Of a DNA stretch of 64,000 nt, positions 11,796-25,495 are shown piece by piece (positions within the stretch are counted from its first letter, which is position 1; every line of letters starts with the position of its first letter). The position numbers and the translations under genes were made by a program. The notes under the pieces are model-generated. The model was not told the origin of the DNA. It did no database searches and was given only the letters and a program-made list of their open reading frames with translations. The stretch lies in contig MQVO02000044.1 in NCBI GenBank assembly GCA_001986395.2, forward strand, positions 62,001 to 126,000, in the 5' to 3' direction. Source of the DNA: Irpex lacteus (lineage: Eukaryota > Basidiomycota > Agaricomycetes > Polyporales > Irpicaceae).

Positions 11796-13159
11796 TCAAA
11801 GCCGGCTCCGTGCACGAGGGGCATTCCTGCCTGCTTGAGTACGAGGTACGTACGGCCCGGGCAATGAATGGACGTCGGGGACCTTGTCAGGATTGATACC
11901 TTCCTTCTTTTGCGCCTCTCGCAATATCGGGTTGTGCTTCATTGCGTGTGCCAGCCGTTGTTCGTGGGACCACTGTCCAGGGGCGAACAGCTCAAAGTCA
12001 GGCCGTCGACCGTAACCGATCATAGCCACCCATATCAATATCGCTCTGTTCAAGTCATCGGCGAGTTCGCCAATTAGTATGCAATGGAAGAGAGGAAAGA
12101 TCAAGTTCCTTACGCTGTCAAGCCGTAGATTGGTTTCGTGCCACCGGCTTCGCGGCCTGTGAGGAACCGATGCATCCGGTAGGAACCCGGAAGACCTATC
12201 CATTCTTTGAGATCGTTGTGCGTGTGGTACTCGAACTCGACAGTTGCCTGATCGGTCGATTGGGTTTCGGACTTCAAGAGTGCCGCGAGAGGGTGAGAGA
12301 ACAGGAGGGCTACTTCTGCCTCATTCAGGATAGGCTGGAATGGAGAGGAGAGGAAGAATTCGGAATGAGGTGACAGTTATTTGCAGTCGGTGTGATAGGT
12401 GATACATGAACATACCCTGATGGTGTTGTCTAGTACGAGGACTACGACACTGTGTGAGTGTGAGAGCCAGTCAGTGAGCCGTTCATGTGAAGTTTGTTCC
12501 ACTTACGGGGTAACAATGAGGTTACTGCCTGCCAGGAACGGCTCGAGTATGCAGAGAAGTGGTACCTTCCGCTTGTCAGGGGGCAGTCCTATCTGAATGT
12601 TATGAGCAAAACACCAGAGTATCCTAACTAGGACAAGGCACCTCTTCATATGCCTCTCGCCTCTACGTGCCTGGATGTGAGTAGCCTATTTACTCAGCGG
12701 AACAAACGCAACATACCGCTGTCCATTCAATAGTACGATCATCTGGTTCGCGTTTGCCTCCCGGCAATGACGTGTCGCCAGCATAGGTTCTCAGATTCGA
12801 GGACCGTCTGTTGTTGCATCATCATCCAACTGTCTATCGAAATTGGTCGAGATCACTACGCACTGGCTTAGTAACACGTACAAGTCTCCCATGCGTCCGA
12901 CAAACAATGCGACAAGGACAGCTGCTTGTCGAGACTTTGGGAATTTCATCCTCGGCTTCGGAGGAACATACTGTACGAGATTATACAGACATCTACCCCA
13001 TGCAATGTCAGTACGTTGCGTTGTATGAAGCAGTAGAGATCCCGCTCACTGTCTTGATTCAGGCTTGAGCTGTGGAGGAAGCGGTGCCTTGTCCAGTCTA
13101 ATTCGTGGGCGGTGATATTCGAGTAGATTTCCCCTTTCCCTATTATTCCTGAGAGGCAT
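11796..13159 (-). CDS. PCD1: peroxisomal coenzyme A diphosphatase, Nudix family
   Basis: Eight exons join in perfect phase to 313 aa: 13050-13159, 12864-12992, 12717-12807, 12642-12662 (21-nt micro-exon), 12507-12592, 12416-12449, 12114-12334 and 11796-12045. The Nudix box starts at SLPGGKREPDD and continues as ARREAYEEIGL, split by the intron before the micro-exon. It is preceded by LRTYAGDT and followed by LEPFLAGSNLIVTPVVV and NEAEVALLFSHPL, as in the NUDT7/Pcd1 group, which hydrolyses CoA or oxidised CoA to 3',5'-ADP and phosphopantetheine. The last residues are ARSRL; SRL is a PTS1-like signal, which fits a peroxisomal matrix enzyme. The start is the first ATG in frame before a basic stretch (MPLRNNRERG). 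The gene converges with CDK8, with about 170 bp between the stop codons. The assignment is firm from the motif order; the exact substrate is inferred. Confidence 0.88.
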
Positions 13160-13984
13160 AATGGGAGTCGCAAAGTCGTAGTATATGGCCAACAACGTTT
13201 CTACAAAGTCACCGTCTTGATAGAATCATAAGATGACCGCGGCCGGCCACCTGGGAGAAGCTGGTCCCAGGCAGAGTGTGGGGAAATCATGAGGCACGCA
13301 CCTATGATCGAAACCAGGCCCGATGGGATCTTGGATCACTCCCTCCCCGAAATGGTAGCTAACATCACTTGGCAAACTTGGACCGCTACCACGTGGATTA
13401 GAGGCTGGCGCCCTCCGACCGATTTCCCAGGAATGCAAATGATATGTATCAAGCTATGTACTGGAAGGTGCTTAGCAATCAAGTCTGGTACACATTGCTG
13501 CTGAGCACAGCGCCGTAGCTCCGAGTTATTGGGCGGGGTCTCTATACACCGTGACTAACAATTCAACGGTATAAGTACTACTAGTAGTAGTATGTGTAGA
13601 TTCTCGGAGCGTGGAGAGTTGCACGTATCGTACCGTATTAGTCGATACTATCCTGAGGCGACGTCCAACGAGACCAGGCGCTGACAGCTTGAGCCTGAGT
13701 ACGATGTCCAAGCATCGTCGGGCATCACAAAACAAACAAGTGTTACGACATGACGTACGTTTACCCCTATAGTGCTGGTTATCATCATCGATGGTAATGT
13801 ACATGTAAACCGACTGAGAGAGCAATGCACGGATCACAGCGCGTAGGAAAATACTGGTCACACATACCGGGTTAGCCAACTGCCCCACGTGCGGAGTGGA
13901 GGACTGGATTGCACGAGGATATAGGAACTCTGTGAAAAGATATGGCACAAAAAGGCTTCGAATCAGCCATTATTGGCCCGGGCA
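13160..13984. other. gene-free stretch upstream of PCD1
   Basis: No supported gene is seen here. It should contain the PCD1 promoter. A T-arm-like word near 13970 was examined and dismissed as a tRNA. Confidence 0.4.
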
Positions 13985-14312
13985 ACATATAGAAATGTTA
14001 CTCGGCTCACCATTGGCCGACTTCCGCGATGGAGATAAAAGAAGAATCATGGAATAGGATAATGATGACGCGTACGGAATCTGCCCATCTCATCTGGCAC
14101 CTACGATGCGAAAGACGCATAGACAGAGCGGACAGAGATGCCCCCACAGCATCGAAGAAATCGACCGCAGATGGAAAGCAGCGCTGACTGCCCCCCTAAC
14201 TATAGACTTTGAGATGACCAAGCCTAAATACGGGAAAAAGACGTTAGCAACACACGTCGTCCAGAATACCTGGACTGGACTACTCAAAGACGAAAAGAAC
14301 TTACCGCCCTGA
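13985..14312 (+). mobile_element. decayed non-LTR retrotransposon fragment (C-terminal region of a LINE ORF2)
   Basis: Three short reading frames in order resemble the C-terminal region of LINE polyproteins common in agaricomycete genomes: PLADFRDGDKRR near 14015, then TESAHLIWHLRCERRIDR from about 14077, then IEEIDRRWKAALT and KPKYGKKTL up to a TGA at 14310. They lie in different frames with a stop (TAG at about 14055) between the first two, so at least two frameshifts have occurred. Nothing here can be translated whole. It differs from the intact LINE at 49-55 kb, whose C-terminus looks unlike it, and so belongs to another clade. The assignment rests on remembered family motifs. Confidence 0.5.
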
Positions 14313-16364
14313 CATAACACGTCCCGACCGGGCGGACAGGGAGCACCCACACTTCGTGTGTCAAAGCATTTTTTCGACTCTCCCTTTTTGGTCGGAGGGA
14401 TGGAACCCGCCTCGTTACAGTGGGTGGAACGTGGGGTCGACCTTGTTGACTGCCTGCCACCAGCGCATTGCGCGACACGCCTCCAAAAATAAAATAAAAA
14501 ATAAACCGAATGAGAGTCAGTACTATGGAAGGAGTCGAACGTTACGTATTTTGGGGTTTGCCTGACAGACGTGGTAACGTTGGTACTCTCGATGGATCTT
14601 GCACGAGCGTGGAAGAGGGCGTAAGTGTCACTAAGTATTAAGAGGTAATCGGTGAGTGATGGTAGCGACAAGGCTGAGAGAGAGAGACCTAGAGATCTCA
14701 GGGTACTTATGTCTGAGCAGAAATCAGGTTCTAGAGTCGTTACAACGTACATGTAAGACTGCCTTGAGAGAAGCCTGACTTGGAGGCCAACACTAGAGCA
14801 CATGGGAGTGAGTCGGGGTCCTCGTATGACATTGGCCTTCAAGCTTCAGGCGGTAGGCCTCGCAAAGCCCTCCAAACCCTTACTTTCTGCACAAGATCTA
14901 AGATTATACATACACATGTATAGTGCTGAGTGATAGCTACTGCATTGTATTAAATGGCCCAGTTAATACGATGGCAAGCTCGTATCGCGGTGCCATTGGG
15001 GAGGCATCGGCTAATAGCGGAAAGTAGTGTAGCGCCCCGCGTCAAGTGTAGTCATGTGACGAAAAAGAGGCCCCAGTAGTGTTGTTTTGATGAATGAGAT
15101 CTCAAGGACCGATTTGGGAAATCGGAATGAGATCTCAAGGACCGATTTGGGAAATCGGAACCACCAGCGTCGCAGCAGTTGCTCTGAACATGCCCTGTTC
15201 ACCTTTATGCGAATTGAGCGCATGTATATGAAGCTGTGCCGCTAGTACAAGGTACGTGGCAACTACCACCAGTATATCTTTCTCCTTTCCGTTGAATAAA
15301 GGCTGACTGCGGCACTTGACGCTTCTAGTTTCAGTGATTGGTCTGTTGCTAGAACTTGATACACGCCGCTCAATGATAGAACGTGTTCAGCTTTCATGAA
15401 ATCTGCATTTCTCTGCCAGATATCAGTCGGTCTACCGTTAAAGCGAGTTGCCCGGACGACCCATGAAGAAAGTTGACTTTGCCCCGACACCTGTGAGAAA
15501 CGTAGGCACCCCGGCCGCCCATTTCTCTGTGTCATATCTCATCGACTGATTTTAACTTTATTATCCTGCAGGTCCCGTTTAGTCTCTATCAGTCAGCCTG
15601 GCTTCTCAGGAACTACACTGAGATGTTGCTTCCATCAATTTGGCGCCGTTGCGAGAGCCTCTGATCCTATTCGGCTCGGAAGTATTTGCAACACCTACTC
15701 ATTCCTCACATCCTGGTGCCCCTCTTCTTCCTTTGGCAAGCATAAGCTATCTACAAGTATTCACAATGCGCTGTACTAGTAACTTGTCCGCTTTAGGCGA
15801 AACGGACACGCACACAAACTGCGCATCGCGAAACAAGCGAGAGGCGCAGGCCATCATCCTCACCGCCAAGCCCAGTGCTTTTCCACCAAAATGGCCGCAA
15901 CCACTGATGTATGTCAGTTAGCAGCACTGCAATGAATTTCCAACGCTCGTTCGGCTACTCACGCTTTTGTAGTTCCCGCCAGCACACCTTGGGAACTTTC
16001 TCGCCGACGTCGTTTGAACTGTCCAAGTGCGCACAGGAACGCATCAAAGCTTTTCATTCTTGTGTCGGTGCTGATGATTCAGGTCAGATAACCTATACCT
16101 AGACCCGCTTGTTCCGCCTAGGCAGGATCAAAGATCGGGAAATTATGGCCTCCTCAGAGCTGGCAGTGGTCACTACCTGTCACCGCACGCACCGTTGGCC
16201 TGTATACGGTGCCGCACTGCAGTGACAGAGCATGTCAACTCTCTTCCAAGCGGGTAGACCACAGCCCACTTCTGGTAGCGAATACTCACCGCCTGTATCC
16301 CACGGAAGAGCCGACAGAGAAACAAATATGCAAGCGGCGTTTATGCACGGTCTTCGAGGTAGGT
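14313..16364. other. gene-poor stretch upstream of the peroxidase
   Basis: Apart from a 33-bp tandem duplication near 15.1 kb I see no supported feature in these 2 kb. Open frames here are short and match nothing I know. A 250-codon minus-strand frame (14090-14842) overlaps the LINE relic and looks fortuitous. Confidence 0.4.
15094..15159. repeat. perfect tandem duplication of a 33-bp unit
   Basis: The unit beginning ATGAGATCTCAAGG occurs twice without a mismatch, at 15094-15126 and 15127-15159. Each copy holds the palindrome GAGATCTC and an inverted repeat CGATTT-GGG-AAATCG that could form a small hairpin. The identity of the copies suggests a recent duplication. Confidence 0.85.
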
Positions 16365-16370
16365 ATAAAA
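16365..16370 (+). promoter_or_regulatory. TATA box of the peroxidase gene
   Basis: TATAAA in the context AGGTATAAAAGC lies 92 bp before the chosen start codon, a normal distance for a strongly regulated fungal secreted-enzyme gene. Confidence 0.7.
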
Positions 16371-16456
16371 GCACGGCTGAGGAACATGGAAACGGCAGTG
16401 TCTGCTTTTCGATCTCTCTCATATCTCCTCTAATACGCAGAATCATCGACTCAGAC

Positions 16457-18217
<1,761 letters not shown>

Positions 18218-18827
18218 ATCGAGGACGCTAGGCGAGGGTAGCGATGGGTGCAAGTGTTTGGGGATGCCAAGTTTTTGCGCCTACGAACAATGGCATGATT
18301 TCGTATTTATTAATATGTCTCTCAGTATTCTCTCATTACGACTTCCCTTAGTTCCGTATAATTTTCCAGGCCAACTATTCATTACAGTCTAACGTATAGC
18401 TATTGTTATTGGCATTTGGGATCATTATTATAGTATCTTGCCGAGGATTGTTGAACGACCTGAGGTACAGGAAGTACTACGATGCGAGAATTTGATTATT
18501 ATCGCTATATTCTTTACCTCATCAGATCCACGGAGACACTCACGCCCCTTTCCAAGACCTTCACTTGAGGTTATCGACCCTATCGGACTCAAAAAGCGTG
18601 TCCGAGTCGTTTCTCGTTCTGTGGTAATAGTACTAGTATACACGTTTTCTCGTAACTATCTACGAACTATCTACATATACTCAAGCAAGGAGCAGATCTA
18701 GAGCGCTTCAAAAGTCCGTTTGAGCCTCTGCAGTACTCCTTTCTGCTCGTCTTTTCCGTTTCATTTCTCTACACGACATCTCTTTCCGAGCCAGAGCTGA
18801 CTCGCCGCGTTATGATTATTCCGGCCG
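18218..18827. other. convergent 3' intergenic region
   Basis: This 610-bp stretch separates the stop codons of the peroxidase and of a minus-strand F-box gene. It is AT-rich in part (18290-18430), as expected for 3' UTRs. No gene is seen. Confidence 0.4.
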
Positions 18828-20959
18828 TCACCAAAGGCGGCTCCTCTGCGTGTTGTAGTACCACATCATGCTCTGCAATCTATTAACATCAAGCTCACAC
18901 CGTCCGGAATATCTTTCCCCTCCCACGACGACCTTGCAAAAGTCGTTATAAAACTTGTCCGAGTCCAAGTTCCTGGCCTCGCACTCCTCTCCCGACCGTA
19001 ATTCGACGCGCACACGCAGGTACTCCAACTTTCGCACAAGCGGATTCGAAGTTGCGTACTCCATCCGCGATGCCAGGCATTCCTGCAGTATCTCCAAGTA
19101 TACCGTCGTACTGTCCGTGTCTTTCAGCCGTGGATGTTTCTTCATCAAACTTACCCTGACGCCACGATCTCTTCGAGCTAGATGATCGACACGGACCTCC
19201 AGGTCGTCTAGATTTGGAAACACAGGCGTTCGAGGTTCTTCGAGCAAAGTGGTGAACCGCCAGTGTGGAAGGTTGCGACACGACAGCAGGGGTAGCAGAG
19301 GCACGAGTGCAAGACTCGACGCTTCCACCTGTGTCGCGCTTGAGCACAGGTCATACATACGACGCCAGAAAACGAAGTCGACATCGTAGTACGACTTGTC
19401 CTCAACTGGGATGACCTGGTCTTGGATCACCAACCGCTCGAGGCTAGTAAGAGGGAGAGCAGTAAGTATTGGCTCGACGCATGTATGCCTGATGGGGAAA
19501 GTTTCGGGCGTTTCGGGCGTTTCAAGCATACCGAGGGTAATCGTGAGGAAGTAGGCATCAGAGGAACGGGGCCGCATGCATTGTGCTCTAATGATGATGT
19601 CGGGCACTTGAAAATCCAGGGAGAGGCAAGTGATTGGTAGGGGGAGGGTGTTAGTGAAACGAGAGAGGAAGCGGCTCAGCCGTGCGTAACGGTCCTGCAG
19701 GTCCACACCTAGCGGCCGAGCAATCGTCCAGAAGGCGAGTTCGAATTTGCAGAGCTGCGGTGCGTCCAGGAGATCTAGAATGAGACAAGCCGGATCTAGT
19801 CTACTCTGTGTGATGGAGATCCTTCGGAGGTTAGGAAGCTCAACACGGAGGAATTCACCACCGCCAGACTGAGATGTCGGTCGCCAGCTCGGGAGCACGT
19901 TCATAAGCAGGAGATCTTCCAGTAACGGTAATGCACGAAGACTTGCTAGCACTTCCTCCATCGGTGTAGTATCAAAAGCATCAGTACGATGCGTAAACTG
20001 CGTGGCAGCTTCGCCTGTCGGCAGGGCATGCATCACCGTGTATTCTTCACCAGGGACCATCTCGGGACGCGTAAGTTGCAATGTGGTCAGCGTGGAAAAG
20101 TGTGATAGTGAGGACCAAGAGAAGTCACATTGATTCAGAGTGAGGTGACAAAGATATGGAGCAGATGATTGAAGCAGTAATTGAGGTAGCACGACCATTA
20201 CTGAATCCGGGCGAGGTTCATGAGGCGTCAGGTGCAAAGTCCTGAGCCGCGGTGAAGGACTTGCAAGCAGGATTTGAGCAAAGGGAATCCAGTGGTACAG
20301 GTCCTCAATCTTGACATGTTCTATCCTCGTCAATACATCCAGTTCGTGTAGAATCGTACAGGCCTTGTTGATGTCAGCCGAGGACATCTTCCAGGGCTGA
20401 GCGTTCGATCGCGGATGGTATGCATGCTCCGAAAATACCAGCGGAGGATGAAACTGTAGAGACAGGTTTCGATTGCCAGAGCGTTGCAAAACATCTGGAA
20501 GCCACCGTGCGGAGCCCTCGACGATAACCAAGTCGTTCCACAACTCAGGAGTCCCGAGAGCAATATCTCGCAGGCGACGGCAGATATGAGCTGCAAGCAA
20601 GCAACCCAGACGATTTACTTGAGGATTCATAGAACGAGCTCGATCCCATGAATAAGGGTTTAGGTTATGATAGATATATAAATCCTCGGATTTAGAGTGC
20701 GTACAACTAGGGTACATGAGCACTTTGTAAGGTTATGATAGATGACGGGCTCTGCACGAGTTAAACGGATGGGTGCGACTATGGACAATTGAATGAAGAC
20801 GTGCGATATAATCTCATTGGGTAGCGAGAGAATTCCGTTGTTGTCAGAGTTTGGTTCTGTGCATGTATCGATGGGTAAAGGCGACTTCTCGAGTTCGTCG
20901 TTTGAACTTGTATCGGATGCTGGCGGATCATCCACCCTGTCCGACTCGGAAGTAGACAT
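18828..20959 (-). CDS. F-box-like protein with leucine-rich C-terminal region
   Basis: A first exon starts at 20959 (MSTSESDRVDDPPASD) and reaches an F-box core, GILSLPNEIISHVFIQLSI. One intron somewhere between about 20640 and 20770 leads to a long exon beginning near LLAAHICRRLRDIALGTPELW, the usual second half of agaricomycete F-box-like domains. About 560 residues follow with repeated Leu-spaced segments (LTTLQLTRPEM, LEDLLLMNVLPSW, LRRISITQSRL) of the kind seen in F-box/LRR proteins. Such proteins recruit substrates to SCF ubiquitin ligases through Skp1; the substrate here is unknown. The exact splice sites are uncertain because CATCTATCATAACCT is nearly repeated on both sides. It lacks the C-terminal motif shared by the other F-box genes in this window. 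Confidence 0.75.
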
Positions 20960-21627
20960 TCAGGGGGTCGAGCTGTTGTATACCTGCGACAGTGGTACAA
21001 GAATGGGTGATGAACACTGGACGCTGGTTGTTTACATTCAGGATACTTACCTATTAGCAGGGCTAAACTTGAATGCCTTGGTGGTGGTGGGAGGGCAACA
21101 ACGTTCGCACCGATTGCAAGTCACTATAGGATCGATGCCATCACGACTGATATCATCCCGATTTGGAAACTCCTGTCGTTAGTAAATCATACTGGACATG
21201 CGCACGATATTGAAGTAGATCTTCCAAATTCGCAATGAAGCACTGATTAATTCATGACATGCACCTACAGGGCTCACGGCACTCGTCCCAATCTGCATCG
21301 CGTTGATTTTAGAGCATAATTGCTACAGTAACGTTTGGAGATGTTAATGCAAGTTATGACGCTAGTAAGTACTATTCGATAGATGGGCAAACTTCAAATG
21401 ACATCTAGTAGAAATGCTGGCGGCGATAAACTGAACATGTTATGGGGACCAGCGGTGCGGGCCCATGATCAGATACCTTCCAGCTGTGGGTCACCGAGGT
21501 TACTAACGTTCACTCTCACAACTTGGAAGTTGCTTCCTGCACGGCACGATTAGAACAGCGTTTCAGCAGCATGAGAATTGCTCACCTCGACGCCAGATCT
21601 CCATCGCATCTGCCCTACACAAGCTCT
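20960..21627. other. intergenic region upstream of the first F-box gene
   Basis: These 668 bases lie between two minus-strand F-box genes and should hold the promoter of one and the 3' end of the other. No separate gene is supported. Confidence 0.4.
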
Positions 21628-23212
21628 CTACACTTCCCGGAGGGTATGCCCAGGAAACGTCACCAATCCAAGTATTCTATAAGCATCGGACATCAGTAAA
21701 TAAGGCTGTGTTTCTAGCGGATAGGGAACACCACGAACCGAAATACCGAGAGTACGCTCAAGTTCGATGGACATCGGTGTACAGTATCGCTCACACTCTG
21801 CATGTCTGCAGGTAGTTTCATAATACATTTCCATTTGATGGTACAGCGGTGCTGCTGCTGGACTGATGGGAGCGACAGCTTGAAAGACCCGCATCTCGTA
21901 CATGGCACAATATGGCCACGGGAAAGTCCCAGACAAGGACTTAAGGCTATTGTCAAGAAAGCGCTTGCAGATGTCTCGAAGTCCTTGCCACGAAAGAGAG
22001 TGGGGTTCCTGAACGTGACAATCATGAAGCTCGAATGCAATGTGAAGCTGCTGAAGGGCTTGGGCGGGTACTAGGGCTAGTATACCAAGGAGCGACTCCC
22101 AACCGACGAGAGGGAACTTGACCCTGCGCTCACGAGTCGACAAAGGGCTCTCGCAGTCATGGTCGTTGTAGACGCTGACGTCGATATCCATCTTCTCAAG
22201 CACAATACAGCTGGAAAATCCGGTTTGAAGCTTGGTGACCTTGGCCTCCCGAGCTGCCATGGGCAGGTCGTCAGTTACTTGTGCACAAAATTGCAGTCAT
22301 ATGAGAGACGTACTCACTTCCCGTAAGATCATTAGTTTCGAACCAATCGTAGCACATTACTATATCTACGCGAGCCTCCTTAAGTGTACGGCCTGCAGCA
22401 CAGAGGATCTCGTTCAGCCTGTCAAGATCCTCCGAGGGATCCTCCACGACAATGACAAGAGAGGTCAGGTATGACAGTGAGCTGGTTTGGCAGAGGAAAG
22501 AAGAGATGAACGACTTGTTGCGCCAACCGTGGGTGAGTGAAAGCTCCTCGATTTGAAGACTCCCAAGGCGGTGCGTTGCTACAGCGGCGGGAACCTGTTT
22601 CAGCGCAAGTTCGTCATAAATTTCCTCGTCTTCTGAATCATCGTCCTCATCGCTGCCACTGAGCCCATCCTTGTACGAGAAATCAACCGCGCCGACATCT
22701 TCAACCACCAAACTCTTGATCTTTGAAAAGAGCTGCAAGAAGCGGACTACCTGGTCGTATCGGAGTCTGTCTGCTTTCCAGAAGGAGTCGCAACAAACTT
22801 CGTCGATTTGATGACCTCCACTCGGAGACTGGAAAGTAAGTTCATCTGATTCGGGAAACTTGACCAACTGCACTTCGAGACGGCGCAGATGTGGGAGGTG
22901 TGTCAGAAAGCGGTCCAGACTCGCGATGGGCACTATAGTGTCGCGGAAGAGGACCTTCCGAATGCACTTAGCTATATGTGGTGCTTCTGAGAGTTGTCCC
23001 ATGCGGCAAACATTCGACGCTTCAGAGGATTTAAGAAAAGTGATGCAGCGGAAGAGGAAGGTGATGGCAACGTTGCGCCACTGCCAGGAGACCGACGAGC
23101 AGGCCAGCCAGAAATCAAAGGCCGCTCGGTCATCGTTGCAGGTCATCGTATGGTCAACCTGCATGATATGATACAAAACATCGTCAGGAATAACCGCAGC
23201 ATTAGCTGGCAT
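21628..23212 (-). CDS. F-box-like protein with C-terminal YEMR and Cys motifs
   Basis: Two exons (22318-23212 and 21628-22253; donor GTGAGT, acceptor GGCAG) give 506 aa in phase. The N-terminus AVIPDDVLYHIMQVDHTM followed by WLACSSVSWQWRNVAITFLFRCI is a divergent F-box: Pro-hydrophobic start, then Trp-Arg and Leu-Phe positions. A leucine-rich middle follows, with an acidic loop (SGSDEDDDSEDEEIYDE, about 190-207). The C-terminal part has CAMYEMRVFQAV and then CRHAECERYC. These last two motifs recur, at similar spacing, in the F-box genes at 57-63 kb, so they form one paralogous family. A role as substrate receptor of an SCF ligase is inferred from the F-box only. Confidence 0.7.
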
Positions 23213-23599
23213 CGTTGCCAGCGGTTTTGCAGGAGGTATTTTGGTGTCCGGGATCGACGTGGCACCCGCGCCGGTTGACAGCGCAGAACCCTAGCTCAAA
23301 CATGAGCACCGTGTCATAAAGTTTTAAGAGGTACTCACAGCCAACGTGCAATTATTATGAGAGCGCAGTGTGTCGGTATATTAGCAGTAAGAAGAAAGAC
23401 GCAGCGCGAGTGTTGAGGGAGAGAGACAAAGCCTCTCAAGCTAAGCGCTTAGCGCCAGTCAACGCGTCGAAGAGTAATATGAATATATCTATATGATTGG
23501 CACATATCTCCATGGTCCGTCAAGCATGAGCTGCTGAGCAGGCAGCAGCTTCATTGACAAGGAGCGAGAGTACTGGCCACCGCAAACTGCCTCGACCGC
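23213..23599. other. spacer between F-box gene and tandem array
   Basis: Upstream region of the F-box gene at 21.6-23.2 kb. I see nothing else supported in it. Confidence 0.35.
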
Positions 23600-24312
23600 A
23601 TGGACCCCATCACGGTCTTCCGCGAAGATGTTGGAACTCAGAAGCGCCCGCCCGAGAGCAGGTCGCCACCGGCCGGGTTCTTGGACGCAAGTGTGTTGCA
23701 TCGCTCATCGCCACTCAATGCAATCTGGTCACCACAGCCCCTTAGGACCTTTGCATGGTGCAAAGAAGTGCCTACACATTCTACTCGATACCAGTCATCT
23801 GGGATGCATCAATACGTCGCAGTGTCTCGGCGCATGTTACGGTACGGTCTTCGTTGGAAACTCAGGCTCTATACGGCCCACACACGAGTTAACCTCACCG
23901 CTACAGATTATATAGAGTTCAATTCTCCTACGCCCTGAGGTTTCCTGCTTTGAAACTAAACACGTTGTGTGAAGCTGGCCACTTGTTTCATCTCATGCCA
24001 CCTATCCTCGTCTCAAGCTCCAAGCACCCTTCTGAGTATGGTGCGTATTCGTTCTCAGGTCTTCCGTTGCAGTGGACCGCCTTTTTTAATTCATTTCCCA
24101 GAGCCATTATTCCTCATGTGCGGCGACAGTGCTGTAGGACTTCTCTACAAAGTACAAGACTTGTAGCGCATAGCCTCACCATCCTCGGCCGACTCCTGCC
24201 GTTCGGCTATTCGTGCACACCAATGGTGTAGGGCTCGTACACTAGCCGCTGTTCAATACTCTCCCCGTCCTTGAGAGGCGCGCTCGCGTACTACAAAGCT
24301 GCGCCTGCTGAA

Positions 24313-24583
24313 TCTGCCAATGCATCTCTCTCGGAAAGTCGTGGCTCTCCACAAGAAATCCGCCCGTATATCTGTTACGATGACCACTGCCCTCTGCAGC
24401 CCTCGGAATATTCCTCTCAATGCGGCCAAAGGCGAACAATGGCAATTCGCCGCCCACATCTTCTCTCAGAGCACCGACAGTGCAAGTCGCGCATTCACCC
24501 AGACCAGGATGTCGTCGGGCTGTGTCAGGGTGTGGTCTCGCAGTCCTCCGTAGAATTCTACAATATCACACAGAGTATATAAG
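24313..24583 (+). promoter_or_regulatory. array promoter A: upstream block and TATA box
   Basis: The block beginning TCTGCCAATGCATCTCTC and containing TCGGAAAGTC lies 263 bp before TATATAAG (24576-24583). Both recur in all four units with nearly the same spacing. The first codon of the gene is about 112 bp downstream of the TATA box. Confidence 0.6.
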
Positions 24584-24687
24584 CGGTCTGTATGGCTTGC
24601 TTAGGACCTCGTCTTCATCAGCATTTCGCACCCACTCCCGCTACTGCCATTTCACTATAACCACAATCTCGTCTCCATTCGTCAAGG

Positions 24688-25106
24688 ATGTTCTGCAACG
24701 TCATCCCATCATATGAGCCTGTGCGTCAGGTAAGTCCCACTTGAGTGCATCATGTCGAGCTCGTCGCTGACTCCAACCACTGTAGTCTTCCCAATTTTCA
24801 AACCAATCACAGGCTCGGACGCGAGGACGGTATCCTCTACCACATGAAATACCACAGAACGGCGTGGCGAGCTACGGTACTGCCTACAACTTTCCGCTTG
24901 AGTACGTGCACAACTTGCATCATTAGCTCGTGACATATGCTGAATTTCGTTGTCGCAGAGGCATGCAACATGCTCTCCTCAACCAACAGTCTCCAGCTTG
25001 GATGCAATTTGCAGGCATGAATGTACCACCCGGGTACAGCGCACATCCAGCTTTCCGAGCACAGTGGGGCTACTACTATGTCCCTCCGCGATGGTACCGG
25101 CAGTGA
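24688..25106 (+). CDS. small Pro/Gln/Tyr-rich orphan protein, array copy A
   Basis: Three exons, 24688-24729 (42 nt), 24786-24901 (116 nt) and 24959-25106 (148 nt), give 101 aa with phases 0 and 2. Donors are GTAAGT and GTACGT; acceptors TGTAG and CGCAG. The protein begins MFCNVIPSYEPVRQ, has an Asn/Gln/Arg-rich middle (QSQARTRGRYPLPHE), and ends in an aromatic stretch, NVPPGYSAHPAFRAQWGYYY then VPPRWYRQ. There is one cysteine, no signal peptide and no membrane segment. I do not recognise the family. The model is supported by copy C, which keeps the lengths of exons 1 and 2, all splice sites and an open frame. The composition resembles low-complexity structural or phase-separating proteins, but this is only an impression. 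A shorter unrelated frame cannot be excluded without transcripts. Confidence 0.5.
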
Positions 25107-25357
25107 ACAACAGCATGAGTTGCACCAGGAACGTCGCATTCGAGGTTATTACTAAGGTGAGACCCTACGGCCTTCGCTTTACCGAATGACGCCTGACCGA
25201 CGCCTTCAAACAGACTTCGAGTCATGCTTTCTTTCTGCTTGATTTATCGCATCGACTTTGACGACCGCTTCCGATTTGGACGTTCTTGTAGTTTTATTTG
25301 TATCTTGCTAGCTCACCATGGACTCTTTCGTATTTATGATTACCATCACGACAATCT

Positions 25358-25495
25358 TCTTGATACCCCTCATACCCCTCACTGGCATAGACCATATTAC
25401 ATAGACCATACCCTCTTTAGAGTATACCCCTGGTACATAGACTAGTAGTACACGATACCCTTATAATAGACCGCCTCTCCATAAACTGTAGACCG
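25358..25495. repeat. ATACCC-rich tract, unit A
   Basis: Irregular tandem words such as GATACCCCTCATACCCCTCA and TAGACCATACCC occur here. The same kind of tract closes each array unit, downstream of the gene. Confidence 0.6.

Noticed and set aside
13955..13985. T-arm-like word GGCTTCGAATCAGCC suggesting a tRNA
   Set aside because: No matching D-arm, anticodon arm or acceptor stem could be found around it.
14520..14560. GTTCGACTCC on the minus strand as a possible tRNA T-loop
   Set aside because: The flanking bases do not form a T-stem and no acceptor stem pairs.
14090..14842. 250-codon open frame on the minus strand
   Set aside because: It runs antisense through the LINE relic, has no recognisable motif and no clean splice or promoter context. 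Length alone is not enough.
25358..25495. ATACCC words as an internal telomere-like repeat
   Set aside because: They are irregular and do not match the TTAGGG/CCCTAA repeat usual in filamentous fungi.
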